DNA of 14,957 bases from Bacteroidales bacterium. Its GTDB lineage: Bacteria; Bacteroidota; Bacteroidia; Bacteroidales; UBA932. Positions 1 through 6,652 of this stretch are shown in pieces (within the stretch, counting starts at the first letter, position 1; every line of letters begins with the position of its first letter). The stretch is taken from NCBI GenBank assembly GCA_017615445.1, contig JAGAAD010000006.1:1-14957 (forward strand), given 5' to 3'. The notes beneath the pieces are model-generated. The model saw nothing but the letters and a program-made list of their open reading frames with translations. It ran no database searches and was not told the DNA's origin. The translations under genes and the position numbers were made by a program.

Positions 1-947
1 CGGTTCAGCCACTCGGGCTCCACGCCCACGAGGCAGAGGTCCACGATCTCGGGCTTCTTCAAAGCCTTGAGCAGGCGGATTAGCGCCAGGGGAGTGAGGT
101 GTCCGCGGGAAGGCTGGACCGCCTTGGCCAACGACGGGAAGCTCACTGCGAATGCGATTACCTTCTCGTTCTCGTCCAGGACCACTGCGACGCGCTTGGG
201 ATCCACAACCAGTTTGAAGTTGTCTATAAGGAGCTTCTTCATGCCGTCCGTGAAAGGAACTGTGCCGTAGAGTCCGTCGTAGGAGTTGTCCAGCACCTCG
301 AACAGGCCGTCCGCATATTTCTTGATGAAGTCGCTCGCGTTTCGCGCTTCTCCGATATGGAGATTATAGCGCTTGAGGATGAACTCGGACAGTTTTGCAA
401 GGTCGTCCGTGGACTCCTTCGGTGCGCGGAGCATACTCTCGTTCCAGTCTATTTCTTTCGCGTAGCCGAGCTTCTCGATGAACTCGGGGTAGTAGGGGGC
501 GTTGTACTGCTCCTCGAAGGTGCTGAGCTGGTCGAAGCCGTCTATCAGCAGGCCTTCACGCTCGAGGTCGGAATAGCCCAGAGGGCCGCAGACGGTGTCC
601 ATGCCGATCTTGCGTGCCCAGTCCTCGACGGCCGCGAAAAGGGCCTTCGCCACCTCGAAATCCTCGACGGTGTCGAAGCGGGTGAAGCGGATGCGCTTCT
701 CGCCGGTCTTCGAGTTCGAGGCTTTCTGGAGTATGCCCTGGATGCGTCCGGCCACCTTGCCGTCTTTGTAGGCCAGGAAGCAGATGTCTTCGCACTGGTC
801 GCGGTAGAGGTAGTTCTTGTCGAATATCTTCTTCTCGTCCATCCAGAGCGGAGGGACGAAGCAGGGATTGTCCTTGTAAAGGTCCAGAGGGAAGTTCAGG
901 AACTCCCTCTGCTGCCTGCGGGTAAGGACCTCTTTAACTTCTATCAT
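1..947 (-). CDS. GNAT-fold acyltransferase-like protein, C-terminus cut by window edge
   Basis: Reading from the ATG at 947-945 leftwards gives 315 open codons that run off the left edge. The protein starts MIEVKEVLTRRQQREFLNFP and then has NPCFVPPLWMDE, AYKDGKVAGRIQGIL, GPLGYSDLEREGLLIDGFD and YNAPYYPEFIEKLGYAKEIDW. This is the pattern of a widespread family of about 370-390 residues annotated as GNAT N-acetyltransferase-like. The visible part ends at DLCLVGVEPEWLN, just where GNAT proteins normally carry the acyl-CoA pyrophosphate-binding loop, so the key motif cannot be checked here. The start lies 3 nt after the DegV stop codon, so it is the third gene of one operon with the fatty acid kinase. 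Substrate unknown; an acyl rather than acetyl donor is possible given the neighbours, and some bacterial ceramide synthases are GNAT-like, but that is inference. No upstream Shine-Dalgarno is obvious. Confidence 0.8.
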   Translation of the reverse strand, partial: MIEVKEVLTRRQQREFLNFPLDLYKDNPCFVPPLWMDEKKIFDKNYLYRDQCEDICFLAYKDGKVAGRIQGILQKASNSKTGEKRIRFTRFDTVEDFEVAKALFAAVEDWARKIGMDTVCGPLGYSDLEREGLLIDGFDQLSTFEEQYNAPYYPEFIEKLGYAKEIDWNESMLRAPKESTDDLAKLSEFILKRYNLHIGEARNASDFIKKYADGLFEVLDNSYDGLYGTVPFTDGMKKLLIDNFKLVVDPKRVAVVLDENEKVIAFAVSFPSLAKAVQPSRGHLTPLALIRLLKALKKPEIVDLCLVGVEPEWLN

Positions 948-950
948 AGT

Positions 951-1820
951 CTATCTGCACTTTGAGTGGAAGGTGACGCCCACGCCGTTCGGGCCGCAGT
1001 GGCTGCCGGCTGTGGGGTTGGTGGGGATGATGCGGATGTCCAGATCTGCGCCGAGCTTTTCCTTCAGAAGATCCGCGACCCGAATCGCCACGTCCGGAGA
1101 GTCGGTGTGGCCGACCACTATGCCGTGGGCCTTCACGTCGTCGCCCTTTTCGAGCACTTCGCCCACGAGGCGGTTGATGGCCTTCACACGGCCCTTTTCA
1201 GTGCCCACGCTGACCATCTTGCCCTCTTCGTTCATGGTGATGATGGGGCGGAGTCCGATCAGACCGCCCATGGTGGCGGCGAGTCCGCTCACACGGCCGC
1301 TGCGGCGGAAGAACTTCAGGTCGTCCGCGAAGAAGTACTGGGCGTAGTGGTCCACTTCCTTTTTGCCCCACTCCACAAGTTCCTCGGGAGTTTTGCCGGC
1401 CTTTACGAGCTTGAAGAAATCGCGGCCCATCAGGTAGCTGATGATGGTGATGCCCTTGGAGTCTATCTCATAGAACTTGCGCTCAGGGTATTTTGCAAGA
1501 AGTTCGTCCACTACCTTGCGCATATTGCCGAAGGTCATGGTCATCGCCTCGCTGAAGTGGAAATAGAAAATGTCGTTTCCGGCTTTGAATTCCGGCTCGA
1601 AATGCTTTCTGTAGTCTTCCTCGGGAATGGCGCTCGTGGTGGGAAGGATACCTCCGCGGAGGCCCTCATAGAAGGCGTGGGAGTCGAACTCTTTGAAATC
1701 TACGTAGGGGTAAGTGGTTTTTCCGTCGATGCTGTAGGGCATGCTGATTAGTTTGCAGCCAAGTTCCTTACAGTCTTCCAGATTGAAATCGCAATCTGAG
1801 TCTACGAAATAGGTCAGCAT
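951..1820 (-). CDS. DegV family (FakB-type) fatty-acid-binding protein
   Basis: This 289-residue protein has the length of the DegV/FakB family (about 280-290). It opens with the typical strand YFVDSDCDFNLED. It continues with LPTTSAIPEEDY, matching the conserved TS-x-P segment, then KFFRRSGRVSG, the family's LKxxGR-S element, and ends with AGSHCGPNGVGVTFH, matching the conserved H-x-GPG-G segment. In characterised FakB proteins such residues hold the fatty acid carboxylate. The usual S-x-x-SGT string is altered to FSEAMTMTFGN, so the lipid pocket may differ. FakB proteins present a bound fatty acid to FakA for phosphorylation and release acyl-phosphate. The start codon lies inside the last codons of the FakA gene (ATGCTGA at 1820-1814), which suggests translational coupling and a fixed partnership. 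It is probably cytoplasmic: no signal peptide is visible. Fatty acid specificity cannot be read from the sequence. Confidence 0.92.
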   Translation of the reverse strand: MLTYFVDSDCDFNLEDCKELGCKLISMPYSIDGKTTYPYVDFKEFDSHAFYEGLRGGILPTTSAIPEEDYRKHFEPEFKAGNDIFYFHFSEAMTMTFGNMRKVVDELLAKYPERKFYEIDSKGITIISYLMGRDFFKLVKAGKTPEELVEWGKKEVDHYAQYFFADDLKFFRRSGRVSGLAATMGGLIGLRPIITMNEEGKMVSVGTEKGRVKAINRLVGEVLEKGDDVKAHGIVVGHTDSPDVAIRVADLLKEKLGADLDIRIIPTNPTAGSHCGPNGVGVTFHSKCR

Positions 1821-3463
1821 AGTGTCAAGATGTAATTATAGACCGGCTGTCCGCCGGCGATAAACATAAATTCAGTCATTTTGTATTTGGCCTGAAGGGC
1901 CGCGGAAACCTCGTCCGCCTGGTCGGGAGTGACGTCCTGTCCGAAGAAGACGACCGCCACATCGTGGTCGCCAGCTTCCGTGCTCTCGCAGAGTTCCAGG
2001 AGGGCCTGCTCGGCGGTCTGGCAGTCGCAGACTATCTCCCCGTCGCAGATGGCGATATGGTCGCCTTCTTTCACGGCCACGCCGTTCATGTCCGCGTCGC
2101 GGTTGGCCTTCGAGACCATGCCGCAGGTGACGGCCGCGACGGTTTCCTTCTGCGCTTGGACCAGCGCGTCCACGTCCTTCTCGCTCTTGTCCAGCGAGGC
2201 GATTCCGACATAGCCCGCGCCGATAGTCTTGGTGGGGATGACTATCACCTTCGAGTCCTCGAACATGCTCGCGGCCTGCAGGGCGGTCATCACGATATTG
2301 GAATTGTTAGGGTAGACGAACACGGTCTCGGCGCCTATCTTCTTGAAGGCGTCGATGAAATCCTGGGCGGACGGGTTCATGGTCTGCCCGCCGCGTATCA
2401 CTTCGTCCGCGCCGGCATCCAGGAAGGTCTGCACGAGGCCTTCGCCGCTCGCGACGGTGACTACTCCGTATTTCTTGCTGATTTTGAATTCGGGCTCGGC
2501 CGCAGCCTTCTTGATCTGCGTCTCGTTGTGCTGCAGGGCCATGTTCTCGATCTTCAGCGTGAGGTACTCGCCCCAGCGCTGGCAGTGGTTGAGGATGTCT
2601 CCGGGCGTGTGCGTGTGGACATGGACCTTCACGATCGAACCGTCGCGGAAGCAGACTACCGATTCGCCGACGGCGGTGAGGTAGTCGCGTATCTCGGCCA
2701 CGTCGAACGAATCCAGATCCACCTTCGAGGTCTGCAGGCGCAGGAGGAACTCGGTGCAATAGCCGAATTCGAGCTCGTCGTTCTCGGTGAAGGCGTTAAG
2801 GTTCACGGGGCCATGGGCCGACTCGGGGGCCGGGTTGTCCGGCAGTTCCACATCGTCCGTGGCATCCAGCGCCTCGGCCATTCCGCGCACTATCGAGAGG
2901 ATGCCCGCGCCGCCGCTGTCGATCACTCCCGCTTCCTTGAGGGTGGGGAGGAGGTCCGGCGTGTGCTCGAGTGAGACTTCCATTTCAGGGATGAGGGCCG
3001 CGAAGTAGTCTTCGAGCGTGTCGGCCGGCTTTTCGGCGGCTTTCTGCACTCCCTCGCGGAACACGGTGAGGATGGTGCCCTCCACGGGCACGGAGACTGC
3101 TTTGTAGGATTCTTCCACGCCCGCGGCCATGGCGGCTTTGAAGGCGCTCAGGTCCGCCGTCTCAGCTCCATCGAGCCCCTTGCCGATGCCGGCGAAGATG
3201 CGCGAAAGGATGACGCCGCTGTTGCCGCGGGCGCCGAGTAGCATGCCTGATGATATTGATTTGGCGGTTTCGCCCAATGATTCGGAGAGAGAGGCGTTCT
3301 GGCAACCGGAGTTGATTGTCATGAACATGTTGTCGCCTGTGTCGCCGTCCGGGATGGGGAAGACGTTGAGGTCGTTGATGACGTCCTTGCTAGCGCTCAG
3401 GTGCGCACAGCCGCGACGTACCATCGCCAGATAACAGGCAGAGGTTATAGTACTTGTTTTCAT
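1814..3463 (-). CDS. fakA: FakA-type fatty acid kinase (DAK2/DhaL domain protein)
   Basis: The protein is 549 residues when started at the ATG at 3463, close to the 548 residues of staphylococcal FakA. The N-terminal DhaL/DAK2 kinase domain shows NVFPIPDGDTGDNM with D39 and D41 (plus D44) at the Mg-ATP site, and GARGNSGVILSR for nucleotide binding. The middle has FGYCTEFLLRL and the segment KVHVHTHTPGDIL, typical of the FakA central domain. The C-terminus ends GGQPVYNYILTLC, like the GGQPVY tail of the family. The role is ATP-dependent phosphorylation of a fatty acid held by FakB/DegV, giving acyl-phosphate for phospholipid synthesis. The reading frame is open for 30 more codons upstream (to 3553), but that stretch overlaps the divergent GH43 gene and promoter, and lacks family similarity, so 3463 is preferred. 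A TATCTTTG promoter box ends 7 nt before this ATG. The stop overlaps the DegV start. Confidence 0.92.
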   Translation of the reverse strand: MKTSTITSACYLAMVRRGCAHLSASKDVINDLNVFPIPDGDTGDNMFMTINSGCQNASLSESLGETAKSISSGMLLGARGNSGVILSRIFAGIGKGLDGAETADLSAFKAAMAAGVEESYKAVSVPVEGTILTVFREGVQKAAEKPADTLEDYFAALIPEMEVSLEHTPDLLPTLKEAGVIDSGGAGILSIVRGMAEALDATDDVELPDNPAPESAHGPVNLNAFTENDELEFGYCTEFLLRLQTSKVDLDSFDVAEIRDYLTAVGESVVCFRDGSIVKVHVHTHTPGDILNHCQRWGEYLTLKIENMALQHNETQIKKAAAEPEFKISKKYGVVTVASGEGLVQTFLDAGADEVIRGGQTMNPSAQDFIDAFKKIGAETVFVYPNNSNIVMTALQAASMFEDSKVIVIPTKTIGAGYVGIASLDKSEKDVDALVQAQKETVAAVTCGMVSKANRDADMNGVAVKEGDHIAICDGEIVCDCQTAEQALLELCESTEAGDHDVAVVFFGQDVTPDQADEVSAALQAKYKMTEFMFIAGGQPVYNYILTLC

Positions 3464-3470
3464 TAGCGTG

Positions 3471-3478
3471 CAAAGATA
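3471..3478 (-). promoter_or_regulatory. Bacteroidetes -7 promoter element for the fakA operon
   Basis: The plus strand reads CAAAGATA, so the minus strand reads TATCTTTG, an exact match to the Bacteroidetes -7 consensus TAnnTTTG. It is separated from the fakA ATG (3463) by 7 nt, so transcription would begin within a few bases of the start codon. I see no convincing TTTG -33 element at the expected 19-21 bp spacing; that region overlaps the opposing promoter. Confidence 0.6.
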
Positions 3479-3489
3479 ACAATTATTCC

Positions 3490-3497
3490 TATCTTTG
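3490..3497 (+). promoter_or_regulatory. Bacteroidetes -7 promoter element for the GH43 gene
   Basis: The plus strand reads TATCTTTG, an exact TAnnTTTG match and identical to the minus-strand box at 3478-3471. Only 6 nt lie between its last G and the GH43 ATG at 3504, which predicts a leader of about 0-3 nt. No clear -33 element is visible. The two boxes form an 8-bp perfect inverted repeat with an 11-bp spacer, so the site could also be read as an operator. Confidence 0.6.
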
Positions 3498-3503
3498 GGA
3501 AAT

Positions 3504-5279
3504 ATGAAACGAATTCTCAGCCTCGCAGCCCTGGCCCTGGCGCTGTCCTGCACCCGTGGAACGCAGCTTCCGCAGACCTATTGCAACCCTCTGGACATAG
3601 ACTACACCTATGCCGTCTACGATTCGGACAAGAACCTGTCCTACCGTTCGGGCGCGGATCCGGCGGTGGTGCAGTTCCGGGGCGAGTACTACATGTTCGT
3701 CACGCGTAGCCTGGGCTACTGGCATTCGAAGGACCTCACGGACTGGGAGTTCGTGCGGCCTGCCAGCACCTGGTACCCCCAGGGCTCGAACGCCCCGGCG
3801 GCATGGAACTACCGCGACTCGCTGCTCTACGTCTGCGGCGATCCCTCCGGTTCGATGAGCGTGCTCTATTCGGACGACCCGGCCGCAGGGAAGTGGGAGA
3901 GCACTCCGCTGATTCTGCACGACCTGCAGGACCCGGCCCTTTTCATCGACGACGACGGCCAGGCCTACATGTTCTGGGGCTCCTCCAACGTCTTCCCGAT
4001 CCGGGGCAAGAAGCTCGATATGCGCGACCGTTTCCGCGTCTGCGGGCCCACGGTGGAGCTTTTCAACGCGGACGGCAGCGCGCACGGCTGGGAGCGCTTC
4101 GGGCAGAACCATTCGGACACGCGCATCGCCGCCTACATCGAGGGTCCCTGGCTCAGCAAGCATGGCGGAACCTATTATATGGAATATGCCGCGCCCGGCA
4201 CGGAATTCAATGTCTACGGCGACGGCGTCTACACCTCGAAGGACCCGCTCGGCCCGTACACCTACCAGGCGCACAACCCGTTCTCCTACAAGCCTGGCGG
4301 CTACATGTGCGGCGCCGGCCACGGCAGCACGGTCGAGGGCCCGGGCGGCCAGTTCTGGCACTATGCGTCCATGTCTTTGTCCGCGATCGTGAACTGGGAA
4401 CGCCGCCTCTGCGCCTACCCGACCTTTTTCGACGCGGACGGCATAATGTGGGCGGACACGCGCTTCGGGGATTATCCCCATCTCGCGCCCTCGGTTGAGG
4501 GCGGGAAGGGCGCCTTCGCGGGCTGGATGCTGCTTTCCCTGAACAAGCCTGTCACCGCCTCCAGCTGGCAGCAGGGCAGCGCCGCTCAGGCGGAAGGCTT
4601 CGCGGAGTGGAACCGGCCGAAGACCTCGGCCACCTTCGAGCCTTCGAACCTGACGGACGAGGACTGCAAGAGCTACTGGCTCGCAGCCGGCAGCGGCGCG
4701 GACGAATGGGCTCAGATCGACCTCGAGGACGAGGCGACCGTCTACGCCCTGCAGGTGAACTTCTTCGACCATAATTCCGGCCTCTACGGCCGGCCGAAGG
4801 GTCTGTGCCAGCGCTATGTGCTGGAGGGCAGCCTGGACGGCGTGAAATGGTTCACGCTCGAGGACCGCTCACGTTCGAAGGTGGACGCCCCGAATGCATA
4901 TATACAGTTGAAGCGGCCTGCGAAGGCGCGCTATGTGCGCTACCGCAATGTGGCGGTTTCAGCGCCGTATCTGGCTCTATCCGAGATCAGAGTTTTCGGG
5001 CTGGGCAGCGGGAATGCGCCTGCTGCGCCTGAAGATGTCAGGGCGGTTCGCTGCGAGGACAGGCGAGATGCGCTGATCAGCTGGAAGGCCGTCCCCGGCG
5101 CGCAGGGCTACAACGTCTACTGGGGCATCGCTCCGGACAAACTCTACAGCACCTGGATGGTCTATGGAGAAGACCATCTGCTGCTCCCGTCGCTTTCCGT
5201 GGATCAGGAATACTGGTTCGCGGTGGAGGCGTTCAACTCGTGCGGCGTGTCCGCGCTTGCACGTGCACAGGCGCATTAG
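3504..5279 (+). CDS. GH43-type glycoside hydrolase lipoprotein with F5/8C and FN3 modules
   Basis: The product has 591 residues. It begins with a lipoprotein signal, MKRILSLAALALALSC, lipidated at C16. Residues about 26-340 form a five-bladed-propeller GH43-like domain. The three acidic residues expected for this clan are visible: D52 in SGADPAVV (base), D143 in LQDPALFIDDDG (pKa modulator) and E213 in YIEGPWLSKHGGTYY (acid). Residues about 346-500 look like an F5/8 type C (discoidin, CBM32-like) module, from LNKPVTASSW to LALSEIRVFGLG. Residues about 505-591 look like an FN3 module (ALISWKAVPGAQGYNVYWG). GH43 enzymes usually act on arabinosides, xylosides or galactans, so the substrate here is open. 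C16 is followed by TRGTQ, without an acidic export tag, so a periplasmic-facing location is possible. A TTG at 3495 could add three residues, but ATG 3504 gives the cleaner signal peptide. There is no terminator after the gene. Confidence 0.88.
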   Translation: MKRILSLAALALALSCTRGTQLPQTYCNPLDIDYTYAVYDSDKNLSYRSGADPAVVQFRGEYYMFVTRSLGYWHSKDLTDWEFVRPASTWYPQGSNAPAAWNYRDSLLYVCGDPSGSMSVLYSDDPAAGKWESTPLILHDLQDPALFIDDDGQAYMFWGSSNVFPIRGKKLDMRDRFRVCGPTVELFNADGSAHGWERFGQNHSDTRIAAYIEGPWLSKHGGTYYMEYAAPGTEFNVYGDGVYTSKDPLGPYTYQAHNPFSYKPGGYMCGAGHGSTVEGPGGQFWHYASMSLSAIVNWERRLCAYPTFFDADGIMWADTRFGDYPHLAPSVEGGKGAFAGWMLLSLNKPVTASSWQQGSAAQAEGFAEWNRPKTSATFEPSNLTDEDCKSYWLAAGSGADEWAQIDLEDEATVYALQVNFFDHNSGLYGRPKGLCQRYVLEGSLDGVKWFTLEDRSRSKVDAPNAYIQLKRPAKARYVRYRNVAVSAPYLALSEIRVFGLGSGNAPAAPEDVRAVRCEDRRDALISWKAVPGAQGYNVYWGIAPDKLYSTWMVYGEDHLLLPSLSVDQEYWFAVEAFNSCGVSALARAQAH

Positions 5280-5299
5280 GATATTTCGAAGGGTTTCGT

Positions 5300-5307
5300 T
5301 ATATTTG
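5300..5307 (+). promoter_or_regulatory. Probable -7 promoter element upstream of the first GH144-like gene
   Basis: TATATTTG matches the TAnnTTTG consensus and is followed by GC, as is common for Bacteroidales promoters. It lies 21 nt downstream of the GH43 stop and 26 nt upstream of the TTG start at 5334. It could drive the core locus (GH144-like, SusC, SusD, LamG) independently of the GH43 gene. No clear -33 box was found. Confidence 0.5.
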
Positions 5308-5333
5308 CAGCGCATTAACACAAAACAGGCCAT

Positions 5334-6650
5334 TTGTTTAATAAATCGACCTTCATTCTGCTAGTTGCCGCATTCGTGGCTTTAGCTCCTTCCTGTGGCC
5401 CTCGCAGGGCCGGCGTTGTTGTGTCCGACGAGGCGTTGATAGACACAGTCCAGAGGCGCACCACCCTATATTTCACCGATTTCTCCGAGCCCAACACGGG
5501 CCTGGCGCGCGAGCGTTTGAACGACACTTTCGGAGATATTGTGACCACCGGCGGCTCAGGCTTCGGGATTATGGCCATAATCGCGGGAATGGAGAGGGGA
5601 TACCTCCCTCGCGAGTACGGAGTCTATCTGTTCGACAAGCAGCTTACTTTCCTTGAGAAATGCGAGCGCTTCCACGGTATGTGGGCTCACTGGTACGACG
5701 GTAACAGCGGCAAGGTCTATCCCTTCAGCAAATACGACGACGGGGGAGATGTGATCGAATCCGCCTTCCTCGCCCAGGGACTCCTGACCTTGAGGCAATA
5801 CTTCAAGGAGAGCGCGCCCGAGCTGGCCCGCCGTGCGGATGAACTCTGGCGCGGGATGGAATGGGACTGGTACACTCAGGGCACGGATTCTCTCTACTGG
5901 CACTGGTCCAAGAACTACGGCTGGAAGATGAACCACCGCGTGAAAGGCTACGACGAATGTCTTATCGCTTACGTTCTGGCGGCATCTTCTCCCACCCACA
6001 AAGTCGGACGCAATGTCTACGAAGCCTGTTACAAGAATTCGGACTATTACTACAACGGCAAGTCTTACTACGGAATTCCTCTGACGATAGGAATGGAGTA
6101 CGGCGGGCCGCTTTTCTTTACTCATTATTCCTTCCTAGGGCTCGACCCTCGCGGGCTCTCAGACGGGCTGACGGATTACTACGAGCGGGGAAGGGCACAC
6201 GCGCTGATTCACTACAACTACGCTCTGGAGAATCCCAAGGGCTGGAAAGGCTACGGCGCGGACCTCTGGGGCTTCACCTCTTCGGACGACCCCAAGGTGG
6301 GCTATTGCTCACACCATCCCGGAACTCCGGACGAAAACGGCACTGTCTCTCCGACTGCGGCGATATCTTCCATAGTCTACACCCCGGAGGAGTCTCTGAA
6401 GTGTATGCACCACCTCTATGAAGATCTCAGAGACGAACTCTTCGGTCCTATGGGCTTCTACGACGCCTACAACCCGTCCATGCCGGCGGACAAACAGGTT
6501 GTCCGAAGCTATCTGGCCATAGACCAGGGTCCGATTGCCGTGATGCTTGAGAACTACCGCAGCGGTCTTCTCTGGAAGCTCTTTATGAGCGCGCCGGAGA
6601 TCCGCGACGGACTCGATGAATTAGGATTTTATTACACTAACAACCAATAA
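5334..6650 (+). CDS. GH144-like beta-1,2-glucanase lipoprotein, short form (non-ATG start)
   Basis: The 438-residue product starts MFNKSTFILLVAAFVALAPSC, a lipoprotein signal with lipidated C21. The rest is a single (alpha/alpha)6-type catalytic domain of the GH144 / 'glucoamylase-like' (Pfam Glycoamylase) group. Hallmarks are GLARERL, GGSGFGIMAIIAGMERG, FHGMWAHW, YDDGGDVIESAFL (D135, D139, E142), YWHWS (188-192), SSPTH (218-222), PLFFTHYSFLGLDPR and YLAIDQGPIAVMLEN. The D-x3-D-x2-E trio matches the acidic residues I recall as essential in the Chitinophaga endo-beta-1,2-glucanase. Known GH144 members hydrolyse linear beta-1,2-glucan, endo or by sophorose release. No ATG is in frame between the TAA at 5316 and the catalytic domain, so TTG 5334 is the only sensible start. 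SusC begins 2 nt after the stop. C21 is followed by GPRRAG, with no acidic surface-export tag. Could be another PF10091 specificity. Confidence 0.87.
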   Translation: MFNKSTFILLVAAFVALAPSCGPRRAGVVVSDEALIDTVQRRTTLYFTDFSEPNTGLARERLNDTFGDIVTTGGSGFGIMAIIAGMERGYLPREYGVYLFDKQLTFLEKCERFHGMWAHWYDGNSGKVYPFSKYDDGGDVIESAFLAQGLLTLRQYFKESAPELARRADELWRGMEWDWYTQGTDSLYWHWSKNYGWKMNHRVKGYDECLIAYVLAASSPTHKVGRNVYEACYKNSDYYYNGKSYYGIPLTIGMEYGGPLFFTHYSFLGLDPRGLSDGLTDYYERGRAHALIHYNYALENPKGWKGYGADLWGFTSSDDPKVGYCSHHPGTPDENGTVSPTAAISSIVYTPEESLKCMHHLYEDLRDELFGPMGFYDAYNPSMPADKQVVRSYLAIDQGPIAVMLENYRSGLLWKLFMSAPEIRDGLDELGFYYTNNQ

Positions 6651-6652
6651 CA

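Noticed and set aside
99..965. 288-codon open frame on the plus strand at the left end
   Set aside because: It is antisense to the GNAT-like gene, whose protein shows recognisable family motifs and operon spacing; the plus-strand product has none.
3464..3553. 30-codon N-terminal extension of FakA
   Set aside because: It would overlap the divergent GH43 start and both promoter boxes, is Arg-rich without similarity to FakA, and the 549-residue form already matches family length.
3489..4772. 427-codon open frame on the minus strand opposite the GH43 gene
   Set aside because: It is fully antisense to a gene with clear GH43 motifs. G+C-rich third positions remove stop codons from this frame; its protein is rich in Arg, Val and Ala and has no family signature.
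5287..5298. Small inverted repeat CGAA-GGGT-TTCG after the GH43 gene
   Set aside because: A 4-bp stem with no T-tract is too weak for a terminator and is expected by chance.
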